Below are positions 23,227-34,862 of a stretch of DNA of 64,000 nt, in pieces (the first letter of the stretch is position 1; each line of letters begins with the position of its first letter). The DNA is from Bordetella trematum (GTDB lineage: Bacteria; Pseudomonadota; Gammaproteobacteria; Burkholderiales; Burkholderiaceae_B): assembly GCF_900078335.1 (NCBI RefSeq), contig NZ_FKBR01000045.1:124001-188000 (forward strand). The letters run 5' to 3'. Below the pieces are notes generated by a model that did not search any database, was not told the origin of the DNA, and saw nothing but the letters and a program-made list of their open reading frames with translations. The translations under genes and the position numbers were made by a program.

Positions 23227-26154
23227 ATGTCGCTGATCCTCATTCTCGCTCTGCCATTTGCAGGCAGTCTGTGCGCTGCCCTGCTGCCGGCCAACGCCCG
23301 CAACGCCGAGGCCTGGCTGGCCGGCTTGCTGGCCCTGGCCTCGACGGTGCTGGTGGCCAGTCTGTATCCCCAGATTGCCGCGGGCGAAGTGATACGGGTC
23401 GATGTCCCTTGGGCGCCGGCCCTGGGTCTGGGCTTTACCCTGCGCATGGACGGCTTTGCCTGGCTGTTCTCGCTGATCGTCTCCCTGATGGGCACGCTGG
23501 TGGTGCTGTACGCGCGCTACTACATGTCGCCCAAGGATCCGGTGCCGAGGTTCTTCTCGTTCTTCCTGGCCTTCATGGCGGCCATGCTGGGCGTGGTGCT
23601 GTCCGGCAACCTGATCCAGCTGGTGATGTTCTGGGAAATGACCAGCCTGGCGTCCTTCATGCTGATCGCCTACTGGCACCATCGCGTCGACGCCCGGCGC
23701 GGTGCGCGCATGGCGCTGACCGTCACCGGGGCCGGCGGGCTTTGCCTGCTGGGCGGGGTGCTGCTCCTGGGGCATATTGTCGGCAGCTATGACATGGACG
23801 TGGTGTTGCGCTCGGGCGACCTGGTGCGCGCCGATGCCTGGTACCCGGCGGCGCTGGCCCTGGTGGCGCTGGGCGCGCTGACCAAGAGCGCTCAGTTCCC
23901 GTTCCAGTTCTGGCTGCCCAACGCCATGGCCGCGCCGACGCCGGTCTCGGCTTATCTGCACTCGGCCACCATGGTCAAGGCGGGGGTGTTTCTGCTGGCG
24001 CGCTTCTGGCCGCTGCTTGCCGGCACCGACGAATGGTTCTGGATCATCGGCGGGGCAGGGCTGTGCACGCTGGTGCTGGGCGCGTATGCGGCCATCTTCC
24101 AGCAGGACATGAAGGGCGTGCTGGCGTACTCGACCATCAGCCATCTGGGCCTGATCACGCTGCTGCTGGGCCTGAACAGTCCCCTGGCGCTGGTGGCAGC
24201 CGTGTTCCATATGGTCAACCATGCCATCTTCAAGGCCTCGCTCTTCATGGCCACCGGCATCGTCGACCATGAAACCGGCACGCGCGACCTGGGACGCCTG
24301 AGCGGCCTGTATTCGGCCATGCCGCTGACGGCCACGCTGGCGATGGTGTCGGCCGCCTCGATGGCGGGCGTGCCGCTGCTCAACGGTTTTCTGTCCAAGG
24401 AAATGTTCTTCGCCGAAACGACCTTCATCTCGGGGGATCCGCTGCTGCGCTACGGCCTGCCCCTGATGGCGACCATCGCCGGGGCGTTCAGCGTCACGTA
24501 TTCCCTGCGTTTCATTCTGCAGGTGTTCTTCGGCCCGCCGGCGACCGACCTGCCGCGCGCGCCGCACGAGCCGCCGCGTTTCATGCTGGTGCCCAGCGGC
24601 CTGCTGGTCGCCCTCTGCCTGGTGATCGGCGTGCTGCCCGGCGTCACGGTGGGGCCGGTGCTGCATATTGCCGCCCGCAGCATCCTGGGCGCAGACATGC
24701 CCGAATTCAGCCTGGCCGTGTGGCACGGCTTTAACCTGCCGCTGGTCATGAGCCTGGTGGCGACCACGGCCGGCATCTTGCTGTACCTCGGGCTGCGCGC
24801 TCACCAGGCCGCGCATCCCGGCCGCGTGCCGTTCATCTACCGTCTGGACGGACGGCGTACCTTCGAATACCTGTTCGAGGGCAGCGCCGTGGTGGCCCGC
24901 GCCGTGCTGCGCCAGCTGGCGTCCTCGCGTCTGCAGATGCAGATGGTGATCATCGTGTTCGGCACCTTGCTGGTGGCGTGGCTGCCCTTGCGCGCCTTTG
25001 GCTGGCTCGACGGCACGGGCGTGCGCAGCGCCGCCGACCCGGCCTTCGTGGTGCTGTGGCTGGTGGGCGGCGCCTGCGCCCTGGGCGCGGCCTATCAGGC
25101 CAAGTACCACCGGCTGGCGTCGCTGACGCTGTCGGGCGGCGCAGGGCTGGTGACCTGCCTGACTTTCGTGTGGTTTTCGGCGCCCGACCTGGCCTTGACC
25201 CAGCTGGCCGTCGAGGTGGTGACCGTCGTGCTGTTGCTGCTCGGGCTGCGCTGGCTGCCGCGCCGCATCGCGGCCGACGAAGAAGACCGGCGGCCGGATC
25301 TGAAGGTGCGCCTGCGCCGTCTGCGCGACCTGGGCCTGGCCAGCGCGGCCGGCCTGTCGATGGCGGCGCTTGCCTATGCCGTGCTGACCCGCCCCTTGGG
25401 CGACACCATCGCTTCCTTCTTTGTGCGCAATGCCCTGCCCGAGGGCGGCGGCACCAATGTGGTCAACGTTATCCTGGTGGACTTCCGAGGTTTCGATACC
25501 CTGGGTGAGATCACCGTGCTGGGCATCGTGGCCCTGACGGTCTATGCGCTGTTGCGCCGTTTCCGCCCCGCGCCCGAGAGCATCGAGCAGCCTCACCAGC
25601 AGCGCGAGCAGGATGGGCTGGCGCCCGGCCAGGTGCCGGCCGGCCCAGACACCAAGGCCTCGCTGCCGGCGGGCTCGATGCGCATTGCGGCCGTGCTGGT
25701 GCGCCTGCTGCTGCCCATGGCCGTGTTGATTTCGGTCTATCTGCTGCTGCGCGGGCACAACCTGCCGGGCGGCGGCTTTGTCGGCGGTCTGGTCATGGCG
25801 ACCGCCATCATTCTGCAGTACATGGTGGGCGGGGTGTACTGGGTCGAGTCGCGCAGCCGCCTGAATCCGCAGCACTGGATCGGGTTGGGTCTGCTGGCCG
25901 CAGGGGCGGCCGCCGTATCGGCCTGGTTCGCCATGCGGCCTTTCCTGTCGGCTCTGTCCTGGGACGTGGCGCTGCCGTTGGTGGGGCACATCCACCTCTC
26001 CAGCGTGCTGCTGTTCGATCTCGGGGTGTACATGCTGGTGGTGGGCGCGGCCGTGCTGGTGCTGGTGGCGCTGGCGCACCAGTCGGTGCGGGCGCAGCGC
26101 CGCCAGATCGCCGAAGCGCAAATCGAGGCCGATGCCGCGGCCAGGGGAGTCTGA
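23227..26154 (+). CDS. mrpA: Mrp/Pha cation:proton antiporter subunit A-B fusion
   Basis: 975 residues. It starts with the NuoL/MrpA-like proton-channel domain (residues about 60-480, including [40 protein letters not shown] and [19 protein letters not shown]) and continues with the MrpA C-terminal region ([20 protein letters not shown]). From residue 818 an entire MrpB domain follows ([40 protein letters not shown]). Such A' fusions define group-2 mrp operons, which lack a separate mrpB. The complex exchanges cytosolic Na+ (or K+) for external protons. First gene of a six-gene operon. Confidence 0.95.
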   Translation: MSLILILALPFAGSLCAALLPANARNAEAWLAGLLALASTVLVASLYPQIAAGEVIRVDVPWAPALGLGFTLRMDGFAWLFSLIVSLMGTLVVLYARYYMSPKDPVPRFFSFFLAFMAAMLGVVLSGNLIQLVMFWEMTSLASFMLIAYWHHRVDARRGARMALTVTGAGGLCLLGGVLLLGHIVGSYDMDVVLRSGDLVRADAWYPAALALVALGALTKSAQFPFQFWLPNAMAAPTPVSAYLHSATMVKAGVFLLARFWPLLAGTDEWFWIIGGAGLCTLVLGAYAAIFQQDMKGVLAYSTISHLGLITLLLGLNSPLALVAAVFHMVNHAIFKASLFMATGIVDHETGTRDLGRLSGLYSAMPLTATLAMVSAASMAGVPLLNGFLSKEMFFAETTFISGDPLLRYGLPLMATIAGAFSVTYSLRFILQVFFGPPATDLPRAPHEPPRFMLVPSGLLVALCLVIGVLPGVTVGPVLHIAARSILGADMPEFSLAVWHGFNLPLVMSLVATTAGILLYLGLRAHQAAHPGRVPFIYRLDGRRTFEYLFEGSAVVARAVLRQLASSRLQMQMVIIVFGTLLVAWLPLRAFGWLDGTGVRSAADPAFVVLWLVGGACALGAAYQAKYHRLASLTLSGGAGLVTCLTFVWFSAPDLALTQLAVEVVTVVLLLLGLRWLPRRIAADEEDRRPDLKVRLRRLRDLGLASAAGLSMAALAYAVLTRPLGDTIASFFVRNALPEGGGTNVVNVILVDFRGFDTLGEITVLGIVALTVYALLRRFRPAPESIEQPHQQREQDGLAPGQVPAGPDTKASLPAGSMRIAAVLVRLLLPMAVLISVYLLLRGHNLPGGGFVGGLVMATAIILQYMVGGVYWVESRSRLNPQHWIGLGLLAAGAAAVSAWFAMRPFLSALSWDVALPLVGHIHLSSVLLFDLGVYMLVVGAAVLVLVALAHQSVRAQRRQIAEAQIEADAAARGV

Positions 26155-26156
26155 AC

Positions 26157-26504
26157 ATGGAATGGATCTACGCGGCAGCCATCGGGGTGCTGACCGGTTC
26201 GGGGGTATGGCTGCTGCTGCGGCCACGCACCTTTCAATTCATCATGGGGCTGTCGTTGCTGTCCTATGCCGTGAACCTGTTCATTTTCGGCATGGGCCGG
26301 CTCAAGGTCGGCACGCCGCCGGTGGTCGATGCGATGACTCCGCCCGATCCGGCCGCCTACGCGGATCCGTTGCCGCAGGCGCTGGTGCTGACGGCCATCG
26401 TGATCGGATTCGCCACGACCGCCTTGTTTCTTGTGGTGCTGCTGGCCTCTCGCGGCCTGACCGGCACCGACCACGTTGATGGCCGGGAGCCCGAAGAATC
26501 GTGA
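26157..26504 (+). CDS. mrpC: Mrp/Pha antiporter subunit C
   Basis: 115 residues with three membrane segments, homologous to NuoK/MrpC: FIMGLSLLSYAVNLFIFGMG and DPLPQALVLTAIVIGFATTA are the diagnostic stretches. It begins two bases after the mrpA stop and overlaps mrpD by four bases. It is an essential small subunit of the membrane antiporter complex. Confidence 0.93.
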   Translation: MEWIYAAAIGVLTGSGVWLLLRPRTFQFIMGLSLLSYAVNLFIFGMGRLKVGTPPVVDAMTPPDPAAYADPLPQALVLTAIVIGFATTALFLVVLLASRGLTGTDHVDGREPEES

Positions 26505-28126
26505 TTGATTGGCTGCAACACCTTCCCATCTATCCGATCGTCGTGCCGCTGGTGGCCGGCGCAGGCATGCTGCTGCTGGCCGACACCCGGCGACGGGTGC
26601 GTGCCTTCATCGCGCTGTGTTCGACCGTGCTGCAACTGGCGGCGGCCGTGGCCTTGCTGGCGCTGGCCGCCGGCGCCGGCGATATCTGGCCGCAGGGGAT
26701 CGGCGTCTATCTGCCCGGCGACTGGCCGGCCCCCTTCGGCATCGTGCTGGTGGTCGACCGGTTGGCGGCGGTCATGCTTACGCTGACGGCCACGCTGGGG
26801 CTGGCCACGCTGATCTATTCGCTGGCCCACTGGGATCGCGCCGGGGTGCACTTCCATTCCCTGTTCCAGTTCCTGCTGATGGGCTTGAACGGGGCCTTCC
26901 TGACCGGCGATCTGTTCAACCTGTTCGTGTTCTTCGAGGTGCTGCTGGCGGCCTCGTATGGCCTGATGCTGCATGGCTCGGGCAGCGCACGGGTGAGCGC
27001 GGGGCTCCAGTACATCGCGGTCAACCTGGTGGCTTCCTTCCTGCTGCTGATCAGCATTGCGCTGATCTACGGCGTGACCGGCACTCTCAACATGGCGGAC
27101 CTTGCGGTGCGCGCCGGCCAGCTGGCCGGCGGCGAGCGTCAGCTGTTCGAGGCGGGCGCGGCCATCCTGGGCGTGGCATTCCTGGTCAAGGCCGGCGCCT
27201 GGCCGCTGAATTTCTGGCTGGTCAATGGCTACGGCGCGGCCAGTCCGCCGGTGGCGGCCATGTTCTCCATCATGACCAAGATCGGCATCTATGCCTTGCT
27301 GCGCATCGGTTCGCTGCTGTTGCCCACGGGTGCGCCGGCGGCCTTCAGTCTGGACTGGATGTTCGCCGTCGGGCTGGCCACGCTGATCTTCGGCGGGGTG
27401 GGCATCCTGGCGTCCCAGCAGCTGGGCAAGCTGGTCGGCTATTGCGTCATCGTCTCGGCCGGCACGTTGCTGACTGCGCTGGGCATGCCGGGGGTGACCC
27501 TGACCGGGCCGGCGCTGTTCTATCTGGTCAGTTCGGTCCTGGGCACGGGCGCCTTCTTCCTGCTGATCGAGCTGATCGAGCGCACCCGCAGCTTCGGCGC
27601 CAGCGTGCTGGCCGTGACCATGGACAGTTTCGACCTGGACGACCCGGTGGCGCCCAACCGTCCCAACGATGTCGTGGGCGTGGCGATTCCGGCTGCCATG
27701 GCGTTCCTGGGCCTGGCCTTCGTGGCCTGTGCGCTGCTGGTGACCGGCTTGCCGCCGCTGTCGGGGTTCGTGGCCAAGTTTTCTCTGTTGTCGGCAGCCG
27801 TGACCGCGGTCAATACCTCGGCACCGCCCATGGACGGCTGGCTGCTGGTGGCCGCTGTGCTGCTGTCGGGGCTGGCCGGCCTGATGGCGCTGGGGCGTGC
27901 GGGCATCCGCAGCTTCTGGGGCGGCGACGACCGCATCACGCCGAGGTTGCGCCTGCTGGAGGCCGGCCCGGTGGCCGTGCTGATCCTGCTGTGCGTGGCG
28001 CTGGCGGCCGGGGCCGGGCCGGTGTCGGCCTATCTGGATGCCGCAGCCCAGTCGCTGGACAAACCCGAGCTCTATATCGAGGCCGTGCTGGGCAAGCTGC
28101 CGGTGCGTCCGCTGGGAGGGCATTGA
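26501..28126 (+). CDS. mrpD: Mrp/Pha antiporter subunit D
   Basis: 541 residues and about 14 membrane helices, paralogous to NuoM/NuoN. Landmarks are FNLFVFFEVLLAASYGLMLH (the conserved Glu of the proton path), FLVKAGAWPLNFWLVNGYGA (the key Lys) and GLPPLSGFVAKFSLLSAAV. The gene starts with GTG in a four-base overlap with mrpC and ends one base before mrpE. Together with MrpA it forms the proton-translocating core. An Asp/Asn-rich loop around residues 370-395 (SFDLDDPVAPNRPNDVVGVA) is a cytoplasmic or periplasmic insertion. Confidence 0.95.
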   Translation: MIDWLQHLPIYPIVVPLVAGAGMLLLADTRRRVRAFIALCSTVLQLAAAVALLALAAGAGDIWPQGIGVYLPGDWPAPFGIVLVVDRLAAVMLTLTATLGLATLIYSLAHWDRAGVHFHSLFQFLLMGLNGAFLTGDLFNLFVFFEVLLAASYGLMLHGSGSARVSAGLQYIAVNLVASFLLLISIALIYGVTGTLNMADLAVRAGQLAGGERQLFEAGAAILGVAFLVKAGAWPLNFWLVNGYGAASPPVAAMFSIMTKIGIYALLRIGSLLLPTGAPAAFSLDWMFAVGLATLIFGGVGILASQQLGKLVGYCVIVSAGTLLTALGMPGVTLTGPALFYLVSSVLGTGAFFLLIELIERTRSFGASVLAVTMDSFDLDDPVAPNRPNDVVGVAIPAAMAFLGLAFVACALLVTGLPPLSGFVAKFSLLSAAVTAVNTSAPPMDGWLLVAAVLLSGLAGLMALGRAGIRSFWGGDDRITPRLRLLEAGPVAVLILLCVALAAGAGPVSAYLDAAAQSLDKPELYIEAVLGKLPVRPLGGH

Positions 28127-28127
28127 G

Positions 28128-28610
28128 ATGCGTAAATGGCTGACACGCGCCGTGCTGCCCGTCTGCATGCTGTTGTTGTGGCTGCTCCTGAACCAATCGG
28201 TGTCCTGGGGGCAGGTACTGGTCGGCGCCGCGCTGGGGATATGGCTGGGCTGGGCCTCGATGCGGCTGCGTCCGCTGAAGGCGCGCCCGCGCCGGATCTG
28301 GTTGCTGCCGGGGCTGGTGTGGCGCGTCTTTGTCGACGTGGTGCGCTCGAACTGGGCGGTGGCACAGTTCGTCTGGCGGCCGCGCCTGCCAATGTCGCCG
28401 GGCTTTCTCGAGGTGCCGCTGGAGCTGCGCGATCCGCATGGCCTGGCCATGATGGCCTGCATCATCACCTATACGCCCGGCACCGTGCTGGTGGATATTT
28501 CCACCAATCACATCATGACGCTGCACGTGCTGGATCTGCAGAACGAGGAAGAATGGATCTCCTTGATCAAGCGGCGCTATGAGCGCACCCTGATAGAGGT
28601 ATTCGACTGA
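28128..28610 (+). CDS. mrpE: Mrp/Pha antiporter subunit E
   Basis: 160 residues, MNHE family. N-terminal membrane segments (AVLPVCMLLLWLLLNQSVSW) are followed by the conserved VARSN-like block (VWRVFVDVVRSNWAVAQFVW) and GLAMMACIITYTPGTVLVDI, close to the family consensus for the C-terminal soluble domain. The ATG lies one base after the mrpD stop (TGAGATG) and the stop overlaps the mrpF start, so translation is coupled. Confidence 0.93.
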   Translation: MRKWLTRAVLPVCMLLLWLLLNQSVSWGQVLVGAALGIWLGWASMRLRPLKARPRRIWLLPGLVWRVFVDVVRSNWAVAQFVWRPRLPMSPGFLEVPLELRDPHGLAMMACIITYTPGTVLVDISTNHIMTLHVLDLQNEEEWISLIKRRYERTLIEVFD

Positions 28611-28891
28611 TGGATATGCTGCTCTACTGGTCGGCGTCGTTTGCGCTGATCTGCTTTTCGCTTGGCGCCGGCTGCGCGGTGATCCGTGTGCTGCGCGGCC
28701 CCACCGCCCAGGACCGCGTGCTGGGTCTCGATGCGCTCTACATTCAGGGCATGCTGGTCATGCTGGTGTTCGGCATCCGGGCCGGCACGGGGGTGTATTT
28801 CGACATCGCCCTGCTGATTGCCCTGTTTGGTTTCGTCGGCTCGGCGGCGATGGCCAAGTTCCTGTTGCGCGGGGAGGTCATCGAGCCATGA
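28610..28891 (+). CDS. mrpF: Mrp/Pha antiporter subunit F
   Basis: 93 residues, three membrane helices, MrpF/PhaF family. RVLRGPTAQDRVLGLDAL is the diagnostic stretch: most family members have a close R-GP-x-x-x-DR-x-x-x-D motif between helices 1 and 2. It overlaps mrpE by one base and mrpG by four. Confidence 0.93.
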   Translation: MDMLLYWSASFALICFSLGAGCAVIRVLRGPTAQDRVLGLDALYIQGMLVMLVFGIRAGTGVYFDIALLIALFGFVGSAAMAKFLLRGEVIEP

Positions 28892-29244
28892 CAACCAACG
28901 GTTTGCCCTGGTGGATCGCCGTGCCGGTCAGCCTGTTGCTGGTGTTCGCGGGCGTGGTTTCGCTCACCGGCGCCATCGGCCTGCTGCGTTTCCGCCATTT
29001 CTATGCCCGCATCCATGCTCCGACCCTGGCCAACACGCTGGGCGCCATCAGCGTGCTGGTGGCGTCTTCTCTGTTGTTTTCCTATATGGGCTCGCGGCCG
29101 GTGATTCACGAGATCGTGATCATCGTGCTGTTGGTGCTGACCTCGCCTGTGACGGCCATGCTGCTGATGCGCGCGGCCGTCTATCGCAATGTCGACGCCG
29201 AGGTCGGGCCGAATGCGCCGCATAAACGCAATGGCGAGGCCTGA
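28888..29244 (+). CDS. mrpG: Mrp/Pha antiporter subunit G
   Basis: 118 residues, three membrane helices, MrpG/PhaG family. GAIGLLRFRHFYARIHAPTL and ANTLGAISVLVASSLLF match the conserved loop and helix 2. It is the last gene of the A'CDEFG operon. A short inverted repeat (29263-29277) follows 18 bases after the stop. Confidence 0.93.
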   Translation: MTTNGLPWWIAVPVSLLLVFAGVVSLTGAIGLLRFRHFYARIHAPTLANTLGAISVLVASSLLFSYMGSRPVIHEIVIIVLLVLTSPVTAMLLMRAAVYRNVDAEVGPNAPHKRNGEA

Positions 29245-29262
29245 CGGGCCGTTGCGTTTGGT

Positions 29263-29277
29263 ATCACTTGTAGTGAT
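29263..29277. repeat. short perfect inverted repeat after mrpG
   Basis: ATCACT (29263-29268), three-base loop, AGTGAT (29272-29277), followed by TT. It may be a weak terminator of the mrp operon or an operator for the next gene; the stem of six is too short to decide. Confidence 0.3.
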
Positions 29278-29374
29278 TTGCGCGCGCGGCCAGCAGCGGT
29301 TTTGCGTAAGGTAGGACATGAACCTTGTGTGCGGGCCGCCCGCCAGGCAGCCTGCCTTCTAATGGGAGATTGTC

Positions 29375-29809
29375 ATGAAGCTTGTACGCATGCATGCCAT
29401 TCGCAAGTCATCCGCCACGCTGGCTGCGGTGTCGCTCCTTGCCCTGGGGGCCGCCCTGTCGGCGGCCACGCCGGCCCGCGCGGCGCCACCGCAGGCCTCG
29501 GCCGACTCGGTCTACCGCAGCGAACTGGCGCGTTGCCGCAATGCCCCCGAAGTCACGGATCGTCATAGCTGCATGCGCGAGGCCGGCGCCGCGCGCGCCG
29601 AAGCGCACCGCAACCGCCTGCACGACCCTTCCACCGACTATCATCGCAATCGCATGATGCGCTGCGACCGCCTGCCGGGCGAGCATCGCAACGACTGCAT
29701 GCGGCAGATGGAAGACAACGGCCACACCCGCATGCACGGCAGCGTGCATGGCGGCGGCATCTGGCGCGAGACCGAAGTGCCTGTGCCGGCCCATGGCATG
29801 GCCCGCTGA
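29375..29809 (+). CDS. exported hypothetical protein with duplicated Cys motif
   Basis: 144 residues with a signal peptide ending near ATPARAAP (residues 30-37). The mature protein contains two related elements, C54-x11-C66 (CRNAPEVTDRHSCMREA) and C97-x10-C108 (CDRLPGEHRNDCMRQM), suggesting internal duplication and two disulfide loops. The C-terminus has HGSVHGGGIWRETEVPV. GGGAG precedes the ATG. Similar small periplasmic proteins are common in Burkholderiales, but no function is known to me. It stands alone between the mrp operon and a HAD gene. Confidence 0.7.
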   Translation: MKLVRMHAIRKSSATLAAVSLLALGAALSAATPARAAPPQASADSVYRSELARCRNAPEVTDRHSCMREAGAARAEAHRNRLHDPSTDYHRNRMMRCDRLPGEHRNDCMRQMEDNGHTRMHGSVHGGGIWRETEVPVPAHGMAR

Positions 29810-29877
29810 CGCCACGCCGGCAGCAGGGCAGGCCGCAATCAGGCAAAATGGCGGCTTGCCCACTTGAGTTTCCCTGA

Positions 29878-32190
<2,313 letters not shown>

Positions 32191-32247
32191 TGGCGGCGGC
32201 CCTGCTGCGAATGCGCCGGGCTGGTACACTGTACGATTCACTCAATC

Positions 32248-32274
32248 GCGCGCGGCGGATTTTCCGGCGCGCGC
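32248..32274 (+). other. strong hairpin in the ldcA-ybiT gap
   Basis: GCGCGCGGCGGA (32248-32259) pairs with TCCGGCGCGCGC (32263-32274) at 11 of 12 positions around a three-base loop, then TGTCTT. It could terminate the tadA-ldcA transcript or sit in the ybiT leader, 71 bases before its GTG. Confidence 0.4.
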
Positions 32275-32344
32275 TGTCTTCACGCCGGTACGCCTCGCGT
32301 GCCTGCAGCCCGCTTTCGGGCGCCAAGCCCCGCTTACAAACATC

Positions 32345-33949
32345 GTGATCTCTACCGCCAATCTCACTATTCAGTTTGGTCCCAAACCGCTTTTCGAGAA
32401 CGTCAGCGTCAAGTTCGGCGAAGGCAACCGCTATGGCCTGATCGGCGCCAACGGCTCGGGCAAGTCCACCTTCATGAGAATCATCGGGGGGGACCTCGAG
32501 CCCTCTGCGGGCAATGTGTCGCTGGAGCCGGGCCTGCGCCTGGGCAAGCTGCGCCAGGATCAGTTCGCCTTCGAGGACAAGCGGGTGCTGGACGTGGTGA
32601 TGATGGGCCACACCGAGATGTGGGACGCCATGTCCGAGCGCGACGCCATCTACGCCAACCCCGAGGCGACCGAAGACGACTACATGCGCGCCGCCGAGCT
32701 GGAGGCCAAGTTCGCCGAATATGACGGTTACACGGCCGAAGCGCGCGCCGGCGAGCTGCTGCTGGGCCTGGAGATCGAGGTCGATCAGCACAACCTGCTG
32801 ATGAGCGAGGTCGCCCCGGGCTGGAAGCTGCGCGTGCTGCTGGCCCAGGCGCTGTTCTCCAACCCCGATGTGCTGCTGCTGGACGAGCCGACCAACAACC
32901 TGGACATCAACACCATCCGCTGGCTGGAAGGGGTGCTCAACAGCTACCAGAGCACCATGATCATCATCAGCCACGACCGTCACTTCCTGAATCAGGTGTG
33001 CACGCACATGGCCGACGTGGACTATGGCGAGATCCGCATCTATCCCGGCAACTACGACGACTACATGCTGGCCTCGACCCAGGCGCGCGAACGTCTGTCG
33101 GCCAACAACGCCAAGGCCAAGGAACGCATCAGCGAGCTGCAGGATTTCGTGCGCCGCTTCGCGGCCAACAAGTCGAAATCGCGCCAGGCCACCTCGCGCC
33201 TGAAGCAGATCGACCGCATCAAGTCCGAGCAGGTCGTGGTCAAGCCGTCCTCGCGCCAGAACCCCTTCATCCGCTTCGAGCAGAGCAAGGTGCTGCACCG
33301 TCTGGCCGTGACGGCCGAGAAGGTCTGCAAGAGCTACGACGCGCCGGTCATCAAGAACTTCTCGGCCATGATCGACGCTGGCGAGAAAGTGGCCATCATC
33401 GGCGCCAACGGCGTGGGCAAGACGACGCTGCTGCGTCTGCTGGCCACTGATCTGGCGCCGGATTCGGGCACCGTCAAGTGGGCTGAGAACGCCGATCTGG
33501 GCTACATGGCCCAGGACGTCTCGGATCAATTCCTGCAAACCGACATCAACCTGTTCGACTGGATGGCCGAGCACCGCCAGCCGGGCGACGACGATCAGGC
33601 CATCCGTTCGGCGCTGGGCCGGCTGTTGTTCTCCAGCGACGATCTGCCCAAGGCGCCCAAGGTGCTGTCCGGCGGCGAGAAGAACCGCATGACCTTCGGA
33701 CGCCTGATGCTGGGCCGCCACAACGTCATGTTGCTGGACGAGCCGACCAACCACCTGGACATGGAGTCGATCGAGTCCCTGCAGTTCGCCCTGGAGAAAT
33801 ACGAGGGCACGCTGTTCTTCGTCTCGCATGACCGCGAGTTCGTGTCGGGTCTGGCCACGCGCGTGATCGAAATTCTGCCCACCGGCGAGATCATCGACTA
33901 CCGCGGCGGCTACGAAGACTACCTGTCCTCGCGCGGCATCGAGGGCTGA
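32345..33949 (+). CDS. ybiT: ABC-F family ATPase YbiT
   Basis: 534 residues with two ABC domains and no membrane part. First Walker [10 protein letters not shown] (residues about 34-42), Walker [13 protein letters not shown]; second Walker [10 protein letters not shown], signature LSGGEKNRM, Walker [13 protein letters not shown]. The linker ([20 protein letters not shown]...[16 protein letters not shown]) and overall sequence closely match E. coli YbiT. ABC-F proteins bind the ribosomal E site and relieve stalled translation. The start is GTG at 32345. It stands alone with a hairpin in its leader. Confidence 0.94.
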   Translation: MISTANLTIQFGPKPLFENVSVKFGEGNRYGLIGANGSGKSTFMRIIGGDLEPSAGNVSLEPGLRLGKLRQDQFAFEDKRVLDVVMMGHTEMWDAMSERDAIYANPEATEDDYMRAAELEAKFAEYDGYTAEARAGELLLGLEIEVDQHNLLMSEVAPGWKLRVLLAQALFSNPDVLLLDEPTNNLDINTIRWLEGVLNSYQSTMIIISHDRHFLNQVCTHMADVDYGEIRIYPGNYDDYMLASTQARERLSANNAKAKERISELQDFVRRFAANKSKSRQATSRLKQIDRIKSEQVVVKPSSRQNPFIRFEQSKVLHRLAVTAEKVCKSYDAPVIKNFSAMIDAGEKVAIIGANGVGKTTLLRLLATDLAPDSGTVKWAENADLGYMAQDVSDQFLQTDINLFDWMAEHRQPGDDDQAIRSALGRLLFSSDDLPKAPKVLSGGEKNRMTFGRLMLGRHNVMLLDEPTNHLDMESIESLQFALEKYEGTLFFVSHDREFVSGLATRVIEILPTGEIIDYRGGYEDYLSSRGIEG

Positions 33950-34065
33950 GACGGCCGCATATCTCTCGAAGTTGTGAAAACATGAGAGAAATGTCGTTGG
34001 GATGCATATCGTGAGTCGGTAGATTAGGGCGTACTTGCAGCGCCGCGCAGGCGGCCGGAACGCCC

Positions 34066-34809
34066 ATGGATCTGACTTTCGAGCATGTCATCAAACAATT
34101 CGGCGACCTTCGGGTCGTCGATGATTTTTCCCGCCGCTTTCACAGCGGCGAGCTGGTCGCGCTGGTCGGGCCCTCGGGCTGCGGCAAATCCACCTTGCTG
34201 CATCTGGCCGCCGGGCTGGAGCCCCCCTCGGGCGGGCGCATCCTGGCGGATGGCCAGCCGCTGCGCGGTCCCGATCCCAGCCGCACCCTGGTCTTCCAGG
34301 AGCATGCCCTCTATCCCTGGCTGACCCTGCGAGACAACGTGGCCCTGGCGCTGGAGTTCCAGCGCGTGGCGCGCCGCCAGGCCCGCGAGCAGGCCGATGG
34401 CTGGCTGGCCCGCGTCGGTCTGGCCGGCTTCGAATCCTATTATCCCCATCAAGTTTCGGGCGGCATGCGGCAGCGCGCCGCGCTGGCGCGCGCCTTCATC
34501 GCCCAGCCGCGCACACTCCTGCTGGACGAGCCCTTTGGCGCCCTGGACGCACTGACCCGGCTGACGCTTCAGGATGTCCTGCGCCAACTGCTGCGCGAAC
34601 ACCGGCCCACGGTGTTGCTGGTAACGCATGACGTCGACGAAGCCCTGTTTCTGGCCGACCGCATCCTGGTCTTCTCGCCGCGCCCGGCACGCGTGCTGCG
34701 TGAATTCGAGCTCGGGCAGCGGCCCCGTTCCCACGACCTGGCCGGCCTGGCCGCCGAGAAGCGCGAGATCCTGAGCCTGCTGGGCATCGAAGTCGACGCG
34801 CTCGCCTGA
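34066..34809 (+). CDS. ABC importer ATPase, nitrate/sulfonate/taurine type
   Basis: 247 residues with Walker A GPSGCGKST (35-43), Q-loop VFQEHALYPWLTLRDNV, signature VSGGMRQRAALARAF, Walker B TLLLDEPFGALD and H-loop LLVTHDVDEALFLADRI. The YPWLT stretch after the Q-loop and the size are typical of the SsuB/TauB/NrtD group. It heads a four-gene unit with a binding protein, a permease and a second binding-protein-like gene. The ligand is unknown. Confidence 0.9.
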   Translation: MDLTFEHVIKQFGDLRVVDDFSRRFHSGELVALVGPSGCGKSTLLHLAAGLEPPSGGRILADGQPLRGPDPSRTLVFQEHALYPWLTLRDNVALALEFQRVARRQAREQADGWLARVGLAGFESYYPHQVSGGMRQRAALARAFIAQPRTLLLDEPFGALDALTRLTLQDVLRQLLREHRPTVLLVTHDVDEALFLADRILVFSPRPARVLREFELGQRPRSHDLAGLAAEKREILSLLGIEVDALA

Positions 34810-34862
34810 ATTCCCCGAACCCCCTTGCCGGCGTGTCCCGCGCCGCCTTCCGGAGTCTTTGC

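Noticed and set aside
23158-26226. 1022-codon minus-strand open frame opposite mrpA
   Set aside because: Antisense artefact of the high GC content; the translation is Arg/Gln/His-rich without any motif, while the plus strand encodes an unmistakable MrpA-MrpB fusion.
32486-32492. G7 run inside ybiT as a phase-variation tract
   Set aside because: Encodes the conserved Gly-Gly of IIGGDLEP in frame; seven-base runs occur several times in this GC-rich window by codon choice.
33957-34009. Repeated GCATATC in the gap before the ABC importer operon
   Set aside because: Seven bases repeated twice with unrelated flanks; too short to support an operator call.
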